This document shows, one piece after another, positions 1 to 7,249 of a stretch of DNA of 9,892 nt. Source of the stretch: JAYZDB01 sp036338025 (GTDB taxonomy: Bacteria > Planctomycetota > UBA1135 > UBA2386); assembly GCA_036338025.1 (NCBI GenBank), contig JAYZDB010000264.1, positions 1 through 9,892 of the forward strand. Direction: 5' to 3'. A model generated the notes under the pieces. The model saw nothing but the letters and a program-made list of their open reading frames with translations. It searched no databases and was not told the DNA's origin. The translations under genes were made by a program, and so were the position numbers. Numbering within the stretch: position 1 is the stretch's first letter; each line of letters begins with the position of its first letter.

Positions 1-423
1 GCACATCGCGGTGCGGCCCCGCGCTGACGGCTTGAACGCCGCAGGGATCTTGATCTTCGTCCAGTTCGTACCGTCGTACTCCCAGTGGTCACGCTTGGTG
101 ACGAGGGAGCCGTCAACGCCACCCCACAACACGATCTTGCCTCGGATGGAGTCATAGGACATGGCAGGCGCATTGCGTGCACCTGGATTGACCGCCGGGG
201 ACTTGGCGGTCCAATTAGTGCCATCGTATTCCCAGGTGATGTTATTGAAGGCAGCACCACCAAACAGAACCGTGACCTTCCGGATGGAGTCATAGGCCAT
301 TCCAGAGTCAAGCTGGGAGGCAGGGGCGGCGGAGGTCACAACTTGTTTCCAGTCCGGAAGCTGTGCGTTGCACGGTAGGGCAAGCAAGGCACAACCCAAG
401 ACAGACAGCGAAAATAGCTTCAT
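1..423 (-). CDS. Secreted kelch-like beta-propeller protein, N-terminal part (cut by window edge)
   Basis: The reading frame runs leftwards off the window; 141 codons are visible. Residues 1-20 form a Sec signal peptide (short basic start, hydrophobic core LFSLSVLGCALLALP, likely cleavage NA|QLP). Two repeats follow: 'MAYDSIRKVTVLFGG' (42-56) with 'WEYDGTNW' (64-71), and 'MSYDSIRGKIVLWGG' (88-102) with 'WEYDGTNW' (114-121). The pattern of a Tyr-Asp turn, a hydrophobic strand ending in Gly-Gly, then W-x-Y/W-D-G-x-x-W is that of kelch/galactose-oxidase-type blades, so more blades are expected beyond the edge. Such proteins are exported and usually bind ligands or other proteins; nothing shows an enzyme activity. 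An in-frame ATG at 432 is the alternative start. I prefer 423 because an AGGA at 435-438 lies about 11 bases upstream of it but only 2 bases from the ATG at 432. It lies 199 bases downstream of the 632-1702 gene on the same strand. Confidence 0.72.
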   Translation of the reverse strand, partial: MKLFSLSVLGCALLALPCNAQLPDWKQVVTSAAPASQLDSGMAYDSIRKVTVLFGGAAFNNITWEYDGTNWTAKSPAVNPGARNAPAMSYDSIRGKIVLWGGVDGSLVTKRDHWEYDGTNWTKIKIPAAFKPSARGRTAMC

Positions 424-631
424 CGGGATCATGTTCCTAAGGCGCTGGCATGGGTAAAGACGAGTGATGCACGCAGAGACGCGCCAGAATCTCTGAGCCC
501 CCGTAAGGATATCACGCAGACGCCACATAACCCACCGCCACCGCACCGGCAGTCCGGAATTTCGATTACGCCGAATAGCAACGACAATTCGCAAGGTCGG
601 GCAACATGGACAATTCCACGCGCCCCGAACC

Positions 632-1702
632 TCAGCGCCCGATCAAGATCCGACCATAAGGGCTGGCCGTACGACCCCAGGAGTTGGCCTTGGCGTCCAC
701 TGGAAAGCCCTGGGTAAAGAAGCTGCGGCGTACCAAGGAGCTGTCATTGGGAACCTGCAGGGACAGAAAATACTGACCCGTGACGTCCGCCTTGGCGACA
801 AGGACAACATCCGTTGGTGCGTACAAGGAGCAAGTCGGCGCACCGATCACGGCAAGATCCATGCTCGGTTCCAGCCGTCGCAGACCAAATACCTGCAGCG
901 AGTTGGCATTGGACAGACATTGCGACACAAACACCAAAACACTGCCACCCGGCTCCGGGGTACCGATCATCTGGATTGTCGGGGCAAGGCCACCGCTACC
1001 GGCGCAGCCGCTACCGTGTGAGGTGAGTCCTCCAACTTCGAACCCGACTTCGAACTTGAGAGCAGCCATGTCGACCAGGCCAAGCTTACCCGGGCCGGCC
1101 GAGACCGGCCAATCGACGCTGGAAACCCGCTGGGTGCCGCCTCGATGAAACCCGGTCGAAATGAGGCCGGTCTTGTGGCAACCGGTGACGGTGATCTGCA
1201 CTACCAGGTTGGCGCCGTGAACTCCCGCATCGTAATGGTAGACACCGTCCAACCCCAGCCGGTTCCACTCACCCCCGACGACGTGCCAGTCGTAGTTCGT
1301 CGCCTTCAGCACGGTGCGGACATTGCTGGCGAGGTTCTTCGAGAAGTTCCGCCCGAGGGTCCCGGAACGGGTCTGCGCCAGAACGACTTCGATGGTATCG
1401 AAATGGATCACTCCAAGCCTGGTGCTGCAGGGAGCGAAACCCAGATCCGTAATCCGACCGCTGGACTTATTACCGAGTTGCGCGCCGGTAGCGAGGCACT
1501 GGTACTTCTGGTTGACCCATGTCTTGGACTTCCGAAACTCGCCGAAAGGAGTGATGTTGCATGCACCCGCCGTCGGAGTGTCAGATGGAATGAACCGGCT
1601 CTGGGCACCGAGACCTGATGCGAGCAGCGACACAGCGGACAGCGTGACGAAGCGACAGCACGTGGTGGTGATCCCCAGGGCTTGCATCACAAGAGTGTTC
1701 AT
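632..1702 (-). CDS. Secreted protein of unknown function with planctomycete-type C-terminal domain
   Basis: I do not recognise a named function for this 356-residue protein. Residues 1-33 are a signal peptide (hydrophobic stretch about 17-31, likely cleavage GLGA|QS), so it is exported. The mature part has a first module at about 36-225 containing 'ACNITPFGE', 'WVNQKYQCLATGAQLG' and 'GVYHYDAGVHGANLVVQITVTGC', then a Gly/Ser-rich hinge (224-240, 'GLTSHGSGCAGSGG'), then a module at about 240-356 with 'MDLAVIGAPTCSLY', 'LQVPNDSSL' and a terminal 'GRILIGR'. From memory, both modules recur in secreted planctomycete proteins. Seven Cys (48, 69, 92, 175, 233, 262, 291) in the mature part could form disulphides. 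The ATG overlaps the stop of the multicopper oxidase as ATGA and has no Shine-Dalgarno of its own, so translation is probably coupled. A second in-frame ATG at codon 6 is possible but has no better ribosome site. It could be a partner, carrier or surface anchor for the oxidase; that is inference. Confidence 0.85.
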   Translation of the reverse strand: MNTLVMQALGITTTCCRFVTLSAVSLLASGLGAQSRFIPSDTPTAGACNITPFGEFRKSKTWVNQKYQCLATGAQLGNKSSGRITDLGFAPCSTRLGVIHFDTIEVVLAQTRSGTLGRNFSKNLASNVRTVLKATNYDWHVVGGEWNRLGLDGVYHYDAGVHGANLVVQITVTGCHKTGLISTGFHRGGTQRVSSVDWPVSAGPGKLGLVDMAALKFEVGFEVGGLTSHGSGCAGSGGLAPTIQMIGTPEPGGSVLVFVSQCLSNANSLQVFGLRRLEPSMDLAVIGAPTCSLYAPTDVVLVAKADVTGQYFLSLQVPNDSSLVRRSFFTQGFPVDAKANSWGRTASPYGRILIGR

Positions 1703-3498
1703 TTGGTCAAAGTCACAAAAGAAGCCATGCCCTTGGCCGCGTGCTCAAGCATGTGGCAGTGCAGCAACCATCCACCCGAGGTCGTGACCGTCGGCACCAG
1801 CCCTCCCGCCAGCATCTCGTTGACCGTGCGACGCAAGGCTGGCAGCCGGTCGCGATCGTCAAAGTGGATCGCGAGTCTGACAATCGTGTAGCTCCTCGAC
1901 AGGACCAGGGCCGGACGCTTGGGAATGAGGATCGTGTCCTCGTAGGCAACCCGGCGGGCCGGCTCCGTCCACTCCTTCACCGCAGCGTCCAGATCTACAT
2001 AGGTCGTATCGATGTGCTGGAACCGGAAGCCGTGGGTATGGAAGTTATGAGCACCCCCCGTGAAGTTGCATATCTCCCAGTAGTGGACATCCCCTAGCTT
2101 GACGTGATGTCCGTCCTTCGCCTTCATCATCATCATCGGCTTGGGCATGAACATCATCGGGGTCGTCTGCATACGGCCCCGCGTCATCTTGAGCAGCCCA
2201 TCAGGGTTTCCGACGTTGACGAAGAACTTGACGTCACCGGTCTTGACGTCAGGGAAGCTGTGACCAAAGAAGATCGGCAAGGGCGGCTGGGTCAAGTCAA
2301 CTTTGAACGGCAAGACCGGCCGGGTCCGCAGCGGTATCGGGGGCACCCATGTTGCATTGCCAGCCAACTTGTCCTTACTCCCGATCCGCACCCGGATGCC
2401 ATGCTTCGGCGGCAACATCCCATCCGTGTGTTCATGGCCGAACATCAGGGTGTTCATCGGGGTCCAGAACGCGATGTGCTTACCCTGGCGGTAGTCGTGG
2501 AAGTCCAGGTAGAACTCGTCGCCACGGTTGCCGGTCGGCACCAGCACGACATCGGCACGATCACCGGGCGTCAAGGTCACGCCCAGGCGCCGGTCGGGGT
2601 TGGAGATGATTCCCTTGTGGTGCCCGACGTTTTCGGCCTTGTCGATCGGTTTGATCCGCTCGGCGTCGTTCCAAAAGCCCTGGTCACTGCCGAGCTGGTA
2701 CCAGACCTGCTCCGGATCCGTAAGGGAGAGTCGCTGAACCCGGCCACTGGTCACGTTGATCAGGCGGAGGCGGTAGGCACCACCTGACAACACATCGAGG
2801 GTCGGAATGTCACCGGATGACACCACGTGACCATTGATCACCAGGTGATTGCCGAGCCGTGAATTCGCCAGGTCCTCAGCTCTGCGAACCGGTGTGAATG
2901 ACGCTGTCGGGTCAGTCCCGAAAGGCGACAATGAGCCATTGGCCTGCAGCTTGATCTCGTCGAGGAAAACCACGAATTCCCGACTCGGGTCGATACCGAG
3001 ACGGCCGTCATCTTCGTGATCGCGAACGATCAGAGCGCCGTAAAGACCACGCTCGATGTTCTGGTTGGTGTTGATGTGCGGGTGGTACCAGAACGTCGCC
3101 GCTGTGTTGAGCTTGAACTGATACCTGAAGTAGCCCTGCGCCGGCACGGCAGGCTGCGCGATGTGGCTGCCATCCATGACCGCCGGCATCTCGACACCAT
3201 GCCAGTGGATCGTCGTGGGTTCCCGCAGGCCGTTGTAGAAATGCACGATCAGGGTATCGCCGACGTAGGCATCGATGGTCGGTCCCGGCAGCGAACCGTT
3301 GTAGGCGAGCAGGCGGGTCGGCACCCCCGGCTGGAACTCATGAATGACCTCATGGGCTACCAGAATGGTCTCGAACACCCGCGGATTCGGGTTGTAGTCG
3401 ATCGCCTTGCGAAGCCGCAAATCCTGTCCGACGAGCACCGAGAGGAACAGGCAGGGAACGATCAGCCGAACACCGGGTAGGACGAGTCTGAGGTTCAT
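1699..3498 (-). CDS. Secreted multicopper oxidase (laccase/CueO-like, three cupredoxin domains)
   Basis: This 599-residue exported enzyme should couple one-electron oxidation of a substrate (a phenol, Cu(I) or another metal) to four-electron reduction of O2 to water. The four copper-binding motifs are complete: HWHG (98-101) and YHPH (138-141) in the first cupredoxin domain, then HNFHTH (484-489) and HCHMLEHAAKGM (580-591) in the last. The type-1 site therefore has His, Cys, His and axial Met, and the type-2/3 cluster has its eight His. A Met-rich loop (438-458) precedes the C-terminal domain, as in CueO-type cuprous oxidases. Residues 1-24 are a Sec signal peptide without a twin-Arg motif, ending about VLVG|QD. 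The frame extends 18 codons further to a GTG at 3552, but that adds a hydrophilic stretch before the signal peptide, so I chose the ATG at 3498 although its ribosome site is weak. The downstream secreted gene overlaps its stop by 4 bases. Substrate cannot be told from sequence; phenol laccase and cuprous oxidase are both possible. Confidence 0.93.
   Translation of the reverse strand: MNLRLVLPGVRLIVPCLFLSVLVGQDLRLRKAIDYNPNPRVFETILVAHEVIHEFQPGVPTRLLAYNGSLPGPTIDAYVGDTLIVHFYNGLREPTTIHWHGVEMPAVMDGSHIAQPAVPAQGYFRYQFKLNTAATFWYHPHINTNQNIERGLYGALIVRDHEDDGRLGIDPSREFVVFLDEIKLQANGSLSPFGTDPTASFTPVRRAEDLANSRLGNHLVINGHVVSSGDIPTLDVLSGGAYRLRLINVTSGRVQRLSLTDPEQVWYQLGSDQGFWNDAERIKPIDKAENVGHHKGIISNPDRRLGVTLTPGDRADVVLVPTGNRGDEFYLDFHDYRQGKHIAFWTPMNTLMFGHEHTDGMLPPKHGIRVRIGSKDKLAGNATWVPPIPLRTRPVLPFKVDLTQPPLPIFFGHSFPDVKTGDVKFFVNVGNPDGLLKMTRGRMQTTPMMFMPKPMMMMKAKDGHHVKLGDVHYWEICNFTGGAHNFHTHGFRFQHIDTTYVDLDAAVKEWTEPARRVAYEDTILIPKRPALVLSRSYTIVRLAIHFDDRDRLPALRRTVNEMLAGGLVPTVTTSGGWLLHCHMLEHAAKGMASFVTLTK
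2125..2187 (-). other. Met-rich loop of the multicopper oxidase
   Basis: Counting from the chosen start, residues 438-458 contain eight Met in 21 positions, including an MMMM run encoded by four tandem ATG codons (CAT repeats at 2125-2136 on the plus strand) and MM-F-M just before it. Met-rich segments in CueO-type oxidases bind Cu(I) and deliver it to the type-1 site. The position here, shortly before the C-terminal cupredoxin motifs, matches that arrangement. Function by analogy only. Confidence 0.6.
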
Positions 3499-3869
3499 TT
3501 CAACCGTGGTCTTGTGGTAGCCCTTCGGCGAGTCATCAGCGAACCACCACACCGGCTCACGGACAGCTCACCTTGGGTCCTTCTTTCTGCATGGAACGCG
3601 GTCGCTGGCCCCGCGGACTAGCGTCCTCGCGTGGGCCTAGCAGTGTATCCCGAAGATCCGACATCGGCCACACTGGGGGTTCCAGTCGCCATTCGGCGCA
3701 ACGAATCTCTACAGTGCCGCGTGCCGCCTGTCTCGCCCGTAGGACCCTTCTCAGCGACGGTTCATTATCTAACGGCGAATCAGAAGGATGATCGCAGCCG
3801 TTTCAGCCACCAGGTCCGCGACTCCCTGGCCTCTGCCGGTTGGGAGCCTGCTACCCCGGGTAGTAATAT
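3499..3869. other. Gene-free stretch between the regulator and the oxidase; probable promoter and leader region
   Basis: These 371 bases separate two minus-strand genes and hold no convincing coding frame. Just past the regulator stop is a small inverted repeat, CTACCC-C-GGGTAG (3851-3863), with no T-run after it on the minus strand, so it is not a clear intrinsic terminator. A GATAAT box on the minus strand (3769-3764) could be a -10 element but has no good -35 at the right distance; using it would give a leader of roughly 260 bases. An imperfect inverted repeat CGCGGAC-(4)-GTCCTCGCG lies at 3612-3631. I found no good -24/-12 sigma-54 promoter: the best GG-N10-GC match, within the 3612-3631 repeat, lacks the flanking consensus. 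Confidence 0.5.
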
Positions 3870-5771
3870 TCACCCATCTTGGGGGCGGGTGCCGCCGTCC
3901 TTGTGGTCCGCAATTCCGAGTTCCTTGAGCTTGCGGTAGAAGGTGCTCTTGGCCATCCGCAACTCCTTGCAGGCCTCGACCTTGTTCCATCCACACTCGG
4001 CCAGCTTATCGAGGAACATCTGTCGCTCGTAATCACGCTTCTGGTCGCGCAGGCTCTGCGCACTGGCACCCGGGACCAGGCCCTGTGAAGCCTCAGGCAC
4101 TACCGACGCCCGTCCTGGCGATTGGCTCATTGAGGACGGCTGGTATTCCCGCACCCGCCTGGGCAGGTCCTCGAGTCCGATCGTTGCACCAATCCCAAGG
4201 GCAAAGGCACCCTCCAAGACATTTTCTAATTCGCGCACATTGCCGGGCCAGTGGTAGTCACACAGGGCGCGCATGGCACCCTGTGTCACGTCAGCAACCG
4301 GCTCATCCCGGCGGCCGTAGGTGTCGTTGAAACGCTTGATGAAGTGGTGCGCCAACAGGGGAACGTCTTCCTTGCGCTGTCGCAGCGGCGGCAAATGCAA
4401 GGTCACCACGTCCAGCCGGTAGTAGAGATCCTCACGGAATTCACCTCGCTCGACCATTTGAGCAAGATTGCGGTTGGTAGCGGCGATGATCCGCACATCG
4501 ACATGCCGCGGACGTGTCGCCCCGACCGGCCGAACCTCGCCAGTCTGCAAGACTCGCAGCAGCTTGACCTGTAGATCCATCGAGGTCTCGGCGATTTCGT
4601 CGAGGAAGATCGTGCCGCCATCACAGGCCGCGAACAGACCCTCCTTGCTGCTTGCAGCGCCGGTGAACGCCCCGCGTTCGTAACCGAACAGCTCCGATTC
4701 GATCAACTCAGGGCTGATCGCACCACAGTGCAGCGGGGTGAAAGGGCGCGACCCAAACGGGCCATCGAAATGCAAGGCAGAAGCGATCAACTCCTTGCCG
4801 GATCCCGATTCGCCGACAATCAAGGTCGTACAGCGCCCCTGGCGCAGCTTGTCGACCTTCATGATCAATTCTCGCAGTACCGGTGATTCCCCGATGAACT
4901 TCGAGATGCTGTAGGTACCACGCTGCTCGCTTGCGATCCGCTCGACGAGCGCGGGAAGATCCTCTGGACAGCGGTCCGCGATCCGCTGCTTGATGCGTTC
5001 TTCCTCACTGATGTCCCGCGCACGCAACACCGTGAAGCCGGTGCCCTGCATCTCGTCTACCGAAATCCGCAGGGTACGGCCGCCAGCCCCCTCGATAACC
5101 CGCTGCGTGCCCGCCGCTGCTTCGCCGAGGCACTCAGCCAGCGAGCCGAGCGGCCCGGATTCCAGAGTGTCGATCCGGTCCCCCATCTTGAGCTCAGGGA
5201 AGATGGCAACAGCCGTGTCGCTCAGTCCAGTGACGACAGTATCTCCATCGAGAATGATGGTGGCCCCTTCTCCCCCGGTCCTGGCGTTCAGGAGAGCCCG
5301 ACGATCCTCGAGTTCCTCGGAAGCGCCGAGGGACACCGACTTGATCTTGCGCACCGCTTCGGCAAGTTCAGCATTCTCAGCTTCGAGATTCGCGCGTTCC
5401 TGCCGGAACCGCAACATCACCCGGATGCGAGCAACCAGTTCTTGCTTCTCGACCGGTTTCGTCAAGTAGTCGACTGCACCCGCATCGTAGGCAACCTGCC
5501 GGTCAGCAGAATCTTTGAGCCGACCGGTGAAGAAGATCACCGGAATCGAGGCTGTGCGTGGACTGGCCTTGAGGCGACGGCATACCTCGATACCGTCCAT
5601 CTCCGGCATCACGACATCCAAAAGGACCAGATCGAATTCCTCGTTGGAGACGGCATCCAAGGCCTGCTTGCCCCCGCTGGCCGTCGAGACCTCGAATTCG
5701 TCCCCTTTGAGATAAAGTTGGTAGAGGAGTAGGTTCTCTTCGGCATCATCGACGATCAGGATCCGTGCCAT
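3870..5771 (-). CDS. Sigma-54-dependent response regulator, REC-PAS-AAA+-Fis (NtrC class)
   Basis: This 633-residue cytoplasmic activator should respond to phosphorylation and remodel sigma-54 RNA polymerase. The REC domain (1-120) has acidic pair D8/D9, phospho-acceptor D52, T82 and K105. A charged helix (about 121-147) leads to a weak PAS-like domain (150-255, ending 'FTVLRARDISEEERI'). The AAA+ domain (288-525) carries Walker A GESGSGKE (320-327), the sigma-54-contacting GAFTGA loop (367-372), Walker B GGTIFLDE (385-392), 'FREDLYYRLDVVTLHLPPLR' and 'WPGNVREL'. After a Ser/Pro/Gln-rich linker (540-575) comes a Fis-type helix-turn-helix (580-621, 'CGWNKVEACKELRMAKSTFYRKLKELG'). Every motif needed for sigma-54 activation is intact. 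No histidine kinase is in the window. It lies upstream of the oxidase gene on the same strand and diverges from the protease gene; either could be a target, but no sigma-54 promoter was seen at either. Confidence 0.95.
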   Translation of the reverse strand: MARILIVDDAEENLLLYQLYLKGDEFEVSTASGGKQALDAVSNEEFDLVLLDVVMPEMDGIEVCRRLKASPRTASIPVIFFTGRLKDSADRQVAYDAGAVDYLTKPVEKQELVARIRVMLRFRQERANLEAENAELAEAVRKIKSVSLGASEELEDRRALLNARTGGEGATIILDGDTVVTGLSDTAVAIFPELKMGDRIDTLESGPLGSLAECLGEAAAGTQRVIEGAGGRTLRISVDEMQGTGFTVLRARDISEEERIKQRIADRCPEDLPALVERIASEQRGTYSISKFIGESPVLRELIMKVDKLRQGRCTTLIVGESGSGKELIASALHFDGPFGSRPFTPLHCGAISPELIESELFGYERGAFTGAASSKEGLFAACDGGTIFLDEIAETSMDLQVKLLRVLQTGEVRPVGATRPRHVDVRIIAATNRNLAQMVERGEFREDLYYRLDVVTLHLPPLRQRKEDVPLLAHHFIKRFNDTYGRRDEPVADVTQGAMRALCDYHWPGNVRELENVLEGAFALGIGATIGLEDLPRRVREYQPSSMSQSPGRASVVPEASQGLVPGASAQSLRDQKRDYERQMFLDKLAECGWNKVEACKELRMAKSTFYRKLKELGIADHKDGGTRPQDG

Positions 5772-5866
5772 TCAAACTCCTCGATGGGGACTTCTCGCGT
5801 CGCGACCATAGTGTCACCAGATAGTAGCGAGAGTCGACCAAGTTCTACACCAGGCTCGGAAAGCTC
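5772..5866. promoter_or_regulatory. Divergent intergenic region with a short palindrome
   Basis: This 95-base space separates the divergently transcribed regulator and protease genes, so promoters for both directions should be here or just inside the genes. An 11-base inverted repeat TCGCG-T-CGCGA (5795-5805) sits 24-34 bases before the regulator start and overlaps a perfect GTCGCGAC (5799-5806). It could be an operator, for example for autoregulation, but short GC palindromes also occur by chance in this composition. I could not identify convincing -35/-10 or -24/-12 pairs in either direction. Confidence 0.4.
5777..5782 (-). promoter_or_regulatory. Strong Shine-Dalgarno of the response regulator
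   Basis: GAGGAG on the minus strand, five bases (TTTGA) before the ATG at 5771. It fixes the start of the REC domain protein, which begins directly with the first beta strand of the receiver fold (MARILIVDD). Confidence 0.85.
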
Positions 5867-7249
5867 ATGACGAATCTCCGGCCCGAGAAGCAGCAGCCAG
5901 GACGGCAGATGCCCGCCCGGTTCCCGTATGCGGTCATGGGATTGTCGATCGCCACGGCGCTCGCCTTCTTGTGGCTGGGCACCCGGCTGGTTCCCGGCTC
6001 GAATCTCCCGGAAAACGAGCTCCGGATCCTCAGCCGGGCGTTCGCCGCAATCGACGAGGATTACATCTTCGAACTGGACGACCAAGGTCGGCGAGACCTT
6101 CTGCACGCCGCTATCTCGGGAATGGTCGAGGACCTGGACCGCTACTCGCACTACTACCGTCCCGAAGACGAGGAAGCCTACAAGCGCGAAACCCACGGGG
6201 TCCTGACCGGCATCGGCATCGTCGTGCAGACCGTAGAGGACAAGGTCCTCCTCCTGTATCCAATCCCCGGCGGTCCTGCGGAGGCCGCCGACATGATGGT
6301 CGGTGACATCCTCACGGCCATCGATGGGAAGCCCGTTACGGCAACTGGCGACGCCGTTGAACTCATCAAAGGTCCCCGGGGGACCCACGTCCGGCTCACT
6401 ATCCGACGCGGTGATGCCGAGCAAAGGGTCATCGCGGTGCAACGCAAAGAGGTCCGTATCGCAAGTGTCAAGTGGGCCCGCGTGCTCGATGCCCAAGCCG
6501 GCGTCGGCTACATCTTCCTGCAGAAATTCACCCGCAGCAGCGTCGAGGAATTGGATGCAGCCATCACACAACTGCGCAGCAGCCTCGGGAAGGTAGAACT
6601 ACGCGGACTTGTGCTCGACATCCGTCGTAATCCAGGCGGCCTGCTATCGACCTGCCTGAAGTTGACCAACCGATTCGTAAAGCAGGGCAAACTGCTGACC
6701 ATCCAACCCCGGAACAAGCCGGAAGAGGTACATGTCGCCGACCCGGCCGTATGTCTCTACCCCGACATGAAACTGGTGTTGTTGATCGATCATGAGTCTG
6801 CCAGCGCCAGCGAAGTGATGGCAGGGGCACTGCAGGACCACGCCCGTGCCCGACTCGTCGGAACTCGTTCGTGGGGCAAGGGCGTCGTCAACGAGGTCTA
6901 TCGCTGGTCCGACCAGAAGGTCCGACTGAAGCTGACAACGTCGTACTATGTGACACCCAAGGGTCGCAAGATCGAACGTCATCTGCGCAAGTCCTCGGAT
7001 GATGAAGGGGGCGGTATCCTGCCGGACAAGATCGTCGAGTGTGCGGACAAGAAGCAGCGTACCGCGATCCTGCAGCAACTGTACCGACGTGAAGTGCCAC
7101 CAATCTATCGGACACAGGTCGCCAAACTGCAAGACAAGTTCCCAGGCATCCAGGTGCTCCAGCCACTGCCAACGAAAAAAGATCCGCAGCTAGATAGCGC
7201 CCTTGCGGAACTTCGCCTGGCGTTGCAGCAAGTGGAGAAGAAGAAATGA
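5867..7249 (+). CDS. Membrane-anchored C-terminal processing protease (CtpA/Prc type, S41)
   Basis: This 460-residue serine protease should cleave unfolded or tagged proteins from their C-termini outside the cytoplasmic membrane. Residues 21-40 form a single hydrophobic signal anchor after a basic start. A short helical region with 'LDRYSHYYRPEDEEAY' (90-106) precedes a PDZ domain (about 112-195, substrate binding), followed by the S41 catalytic core. The Ser is S313 in ESASASEVMAGALQD (310-324) and the general base Lys is K338 in WGKG, 25 residues later as in Prc and CtpB. The position four after the Lys, usually Gln, is Asn here (N342). 'LVLDIRRNPGGLL' (248-260) is the typical oxyanion-region strand. 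The C-terminus (400-460) is charged and Gln/Lys-rich. The ribosome site is weak (GGAA at 5859-5862). The stop overlaps the tsaD start as ATGA. Length and layout are normal for the family. Confidence 0.94.
   Translation: MTNLRPEKQQPGRQMPARFPYAVMGLSIATALAFLWLGTRLVPGSNLPENELRILSRAFAAIDEDYIFELDDQGRRDLLHAAISGMVEDLDRYSHYYRPEDEEAYKRETHGVLTGIGIVVQTVEDKVLLLYPIPGGPAEAADMMVGDILTAIDGKPVTATGDAVELIKGPRGTHVRLTIRRGDAEQRVIAVQRKEVRIASVKWARVLDAQAGVGYIFLQKFTRSSVEELDAAITQLRSSLGKVELRGLVLDIRRNPGGLLSTCLKLTNRFVKQGKLLTIQPRNKPEEVHVADPAVCLYPDMKLVLLIDHESASASEVMAGALQDHARARLVGTRSWGKGVVNEVYRWSDQKVRLKLTTSYYVTPKGRKIERHLRKSSDDEGGGILPDKIVECADKKQRTAILQQLYRREVPPIYRTQVAKLQDKFPGIQVLQPLPTKKDPQLDSALAELRLALQQVEKKK

Noticed and set aside
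1145..1787. Two plus-strand frames of about 157 codons
   Set aside because: Both overlap the 632-1702 secreted gene on the opposite strand; no domain, no ribosome site, and the minus-strand protein has a signal peptide and family-like motifs.
2104..2787. Long open frame on the plus strand (227 codons)
   Set aside because: It lies wholly antisense to the multicopper oxidase, is His/Arg/Val-rich without any recognisable domain, and the oxidase frame is certain.
3499..3552. Upstream GTG start for the oxidase at 3552
   Set aside because: It adds 18 hydrophilic residues before an otherwise complete signal peptide and has no better ribosome site.
3612..3631. Possible sigma-54 -24/-12 promoter for the oxidase (GG-N10-GC)
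   Set aside because: Only the GG and GC spacing matches; the TGGCAC and TTGCA flanks are absent, and such dinucleotide matches are frequent in G+C-rich DNA.
3851..3863. CTACCC-C-GGGTAG inverted repeat after the regulator stop as an intrinsic terminator
   Set aside because: The centre is one base, so the real stem would be only about three pairs, and no T-run follows on the minus strand.
3573..3939. Small plus-strand frames in the gap between regulator and oxidase
   Set aside because: No ribosome site, no hydrophobic or domain pattern, Arg/Ser-rich translation, and they run into the regulator's 3' end.
5756..6571. 271-codon open frame on the minus strand
   Set aside because: Antisense to the S41 protease N-terminus and the divergent promoter region; composition is that of a reverse-frame shadow in G+C-rich DNA.
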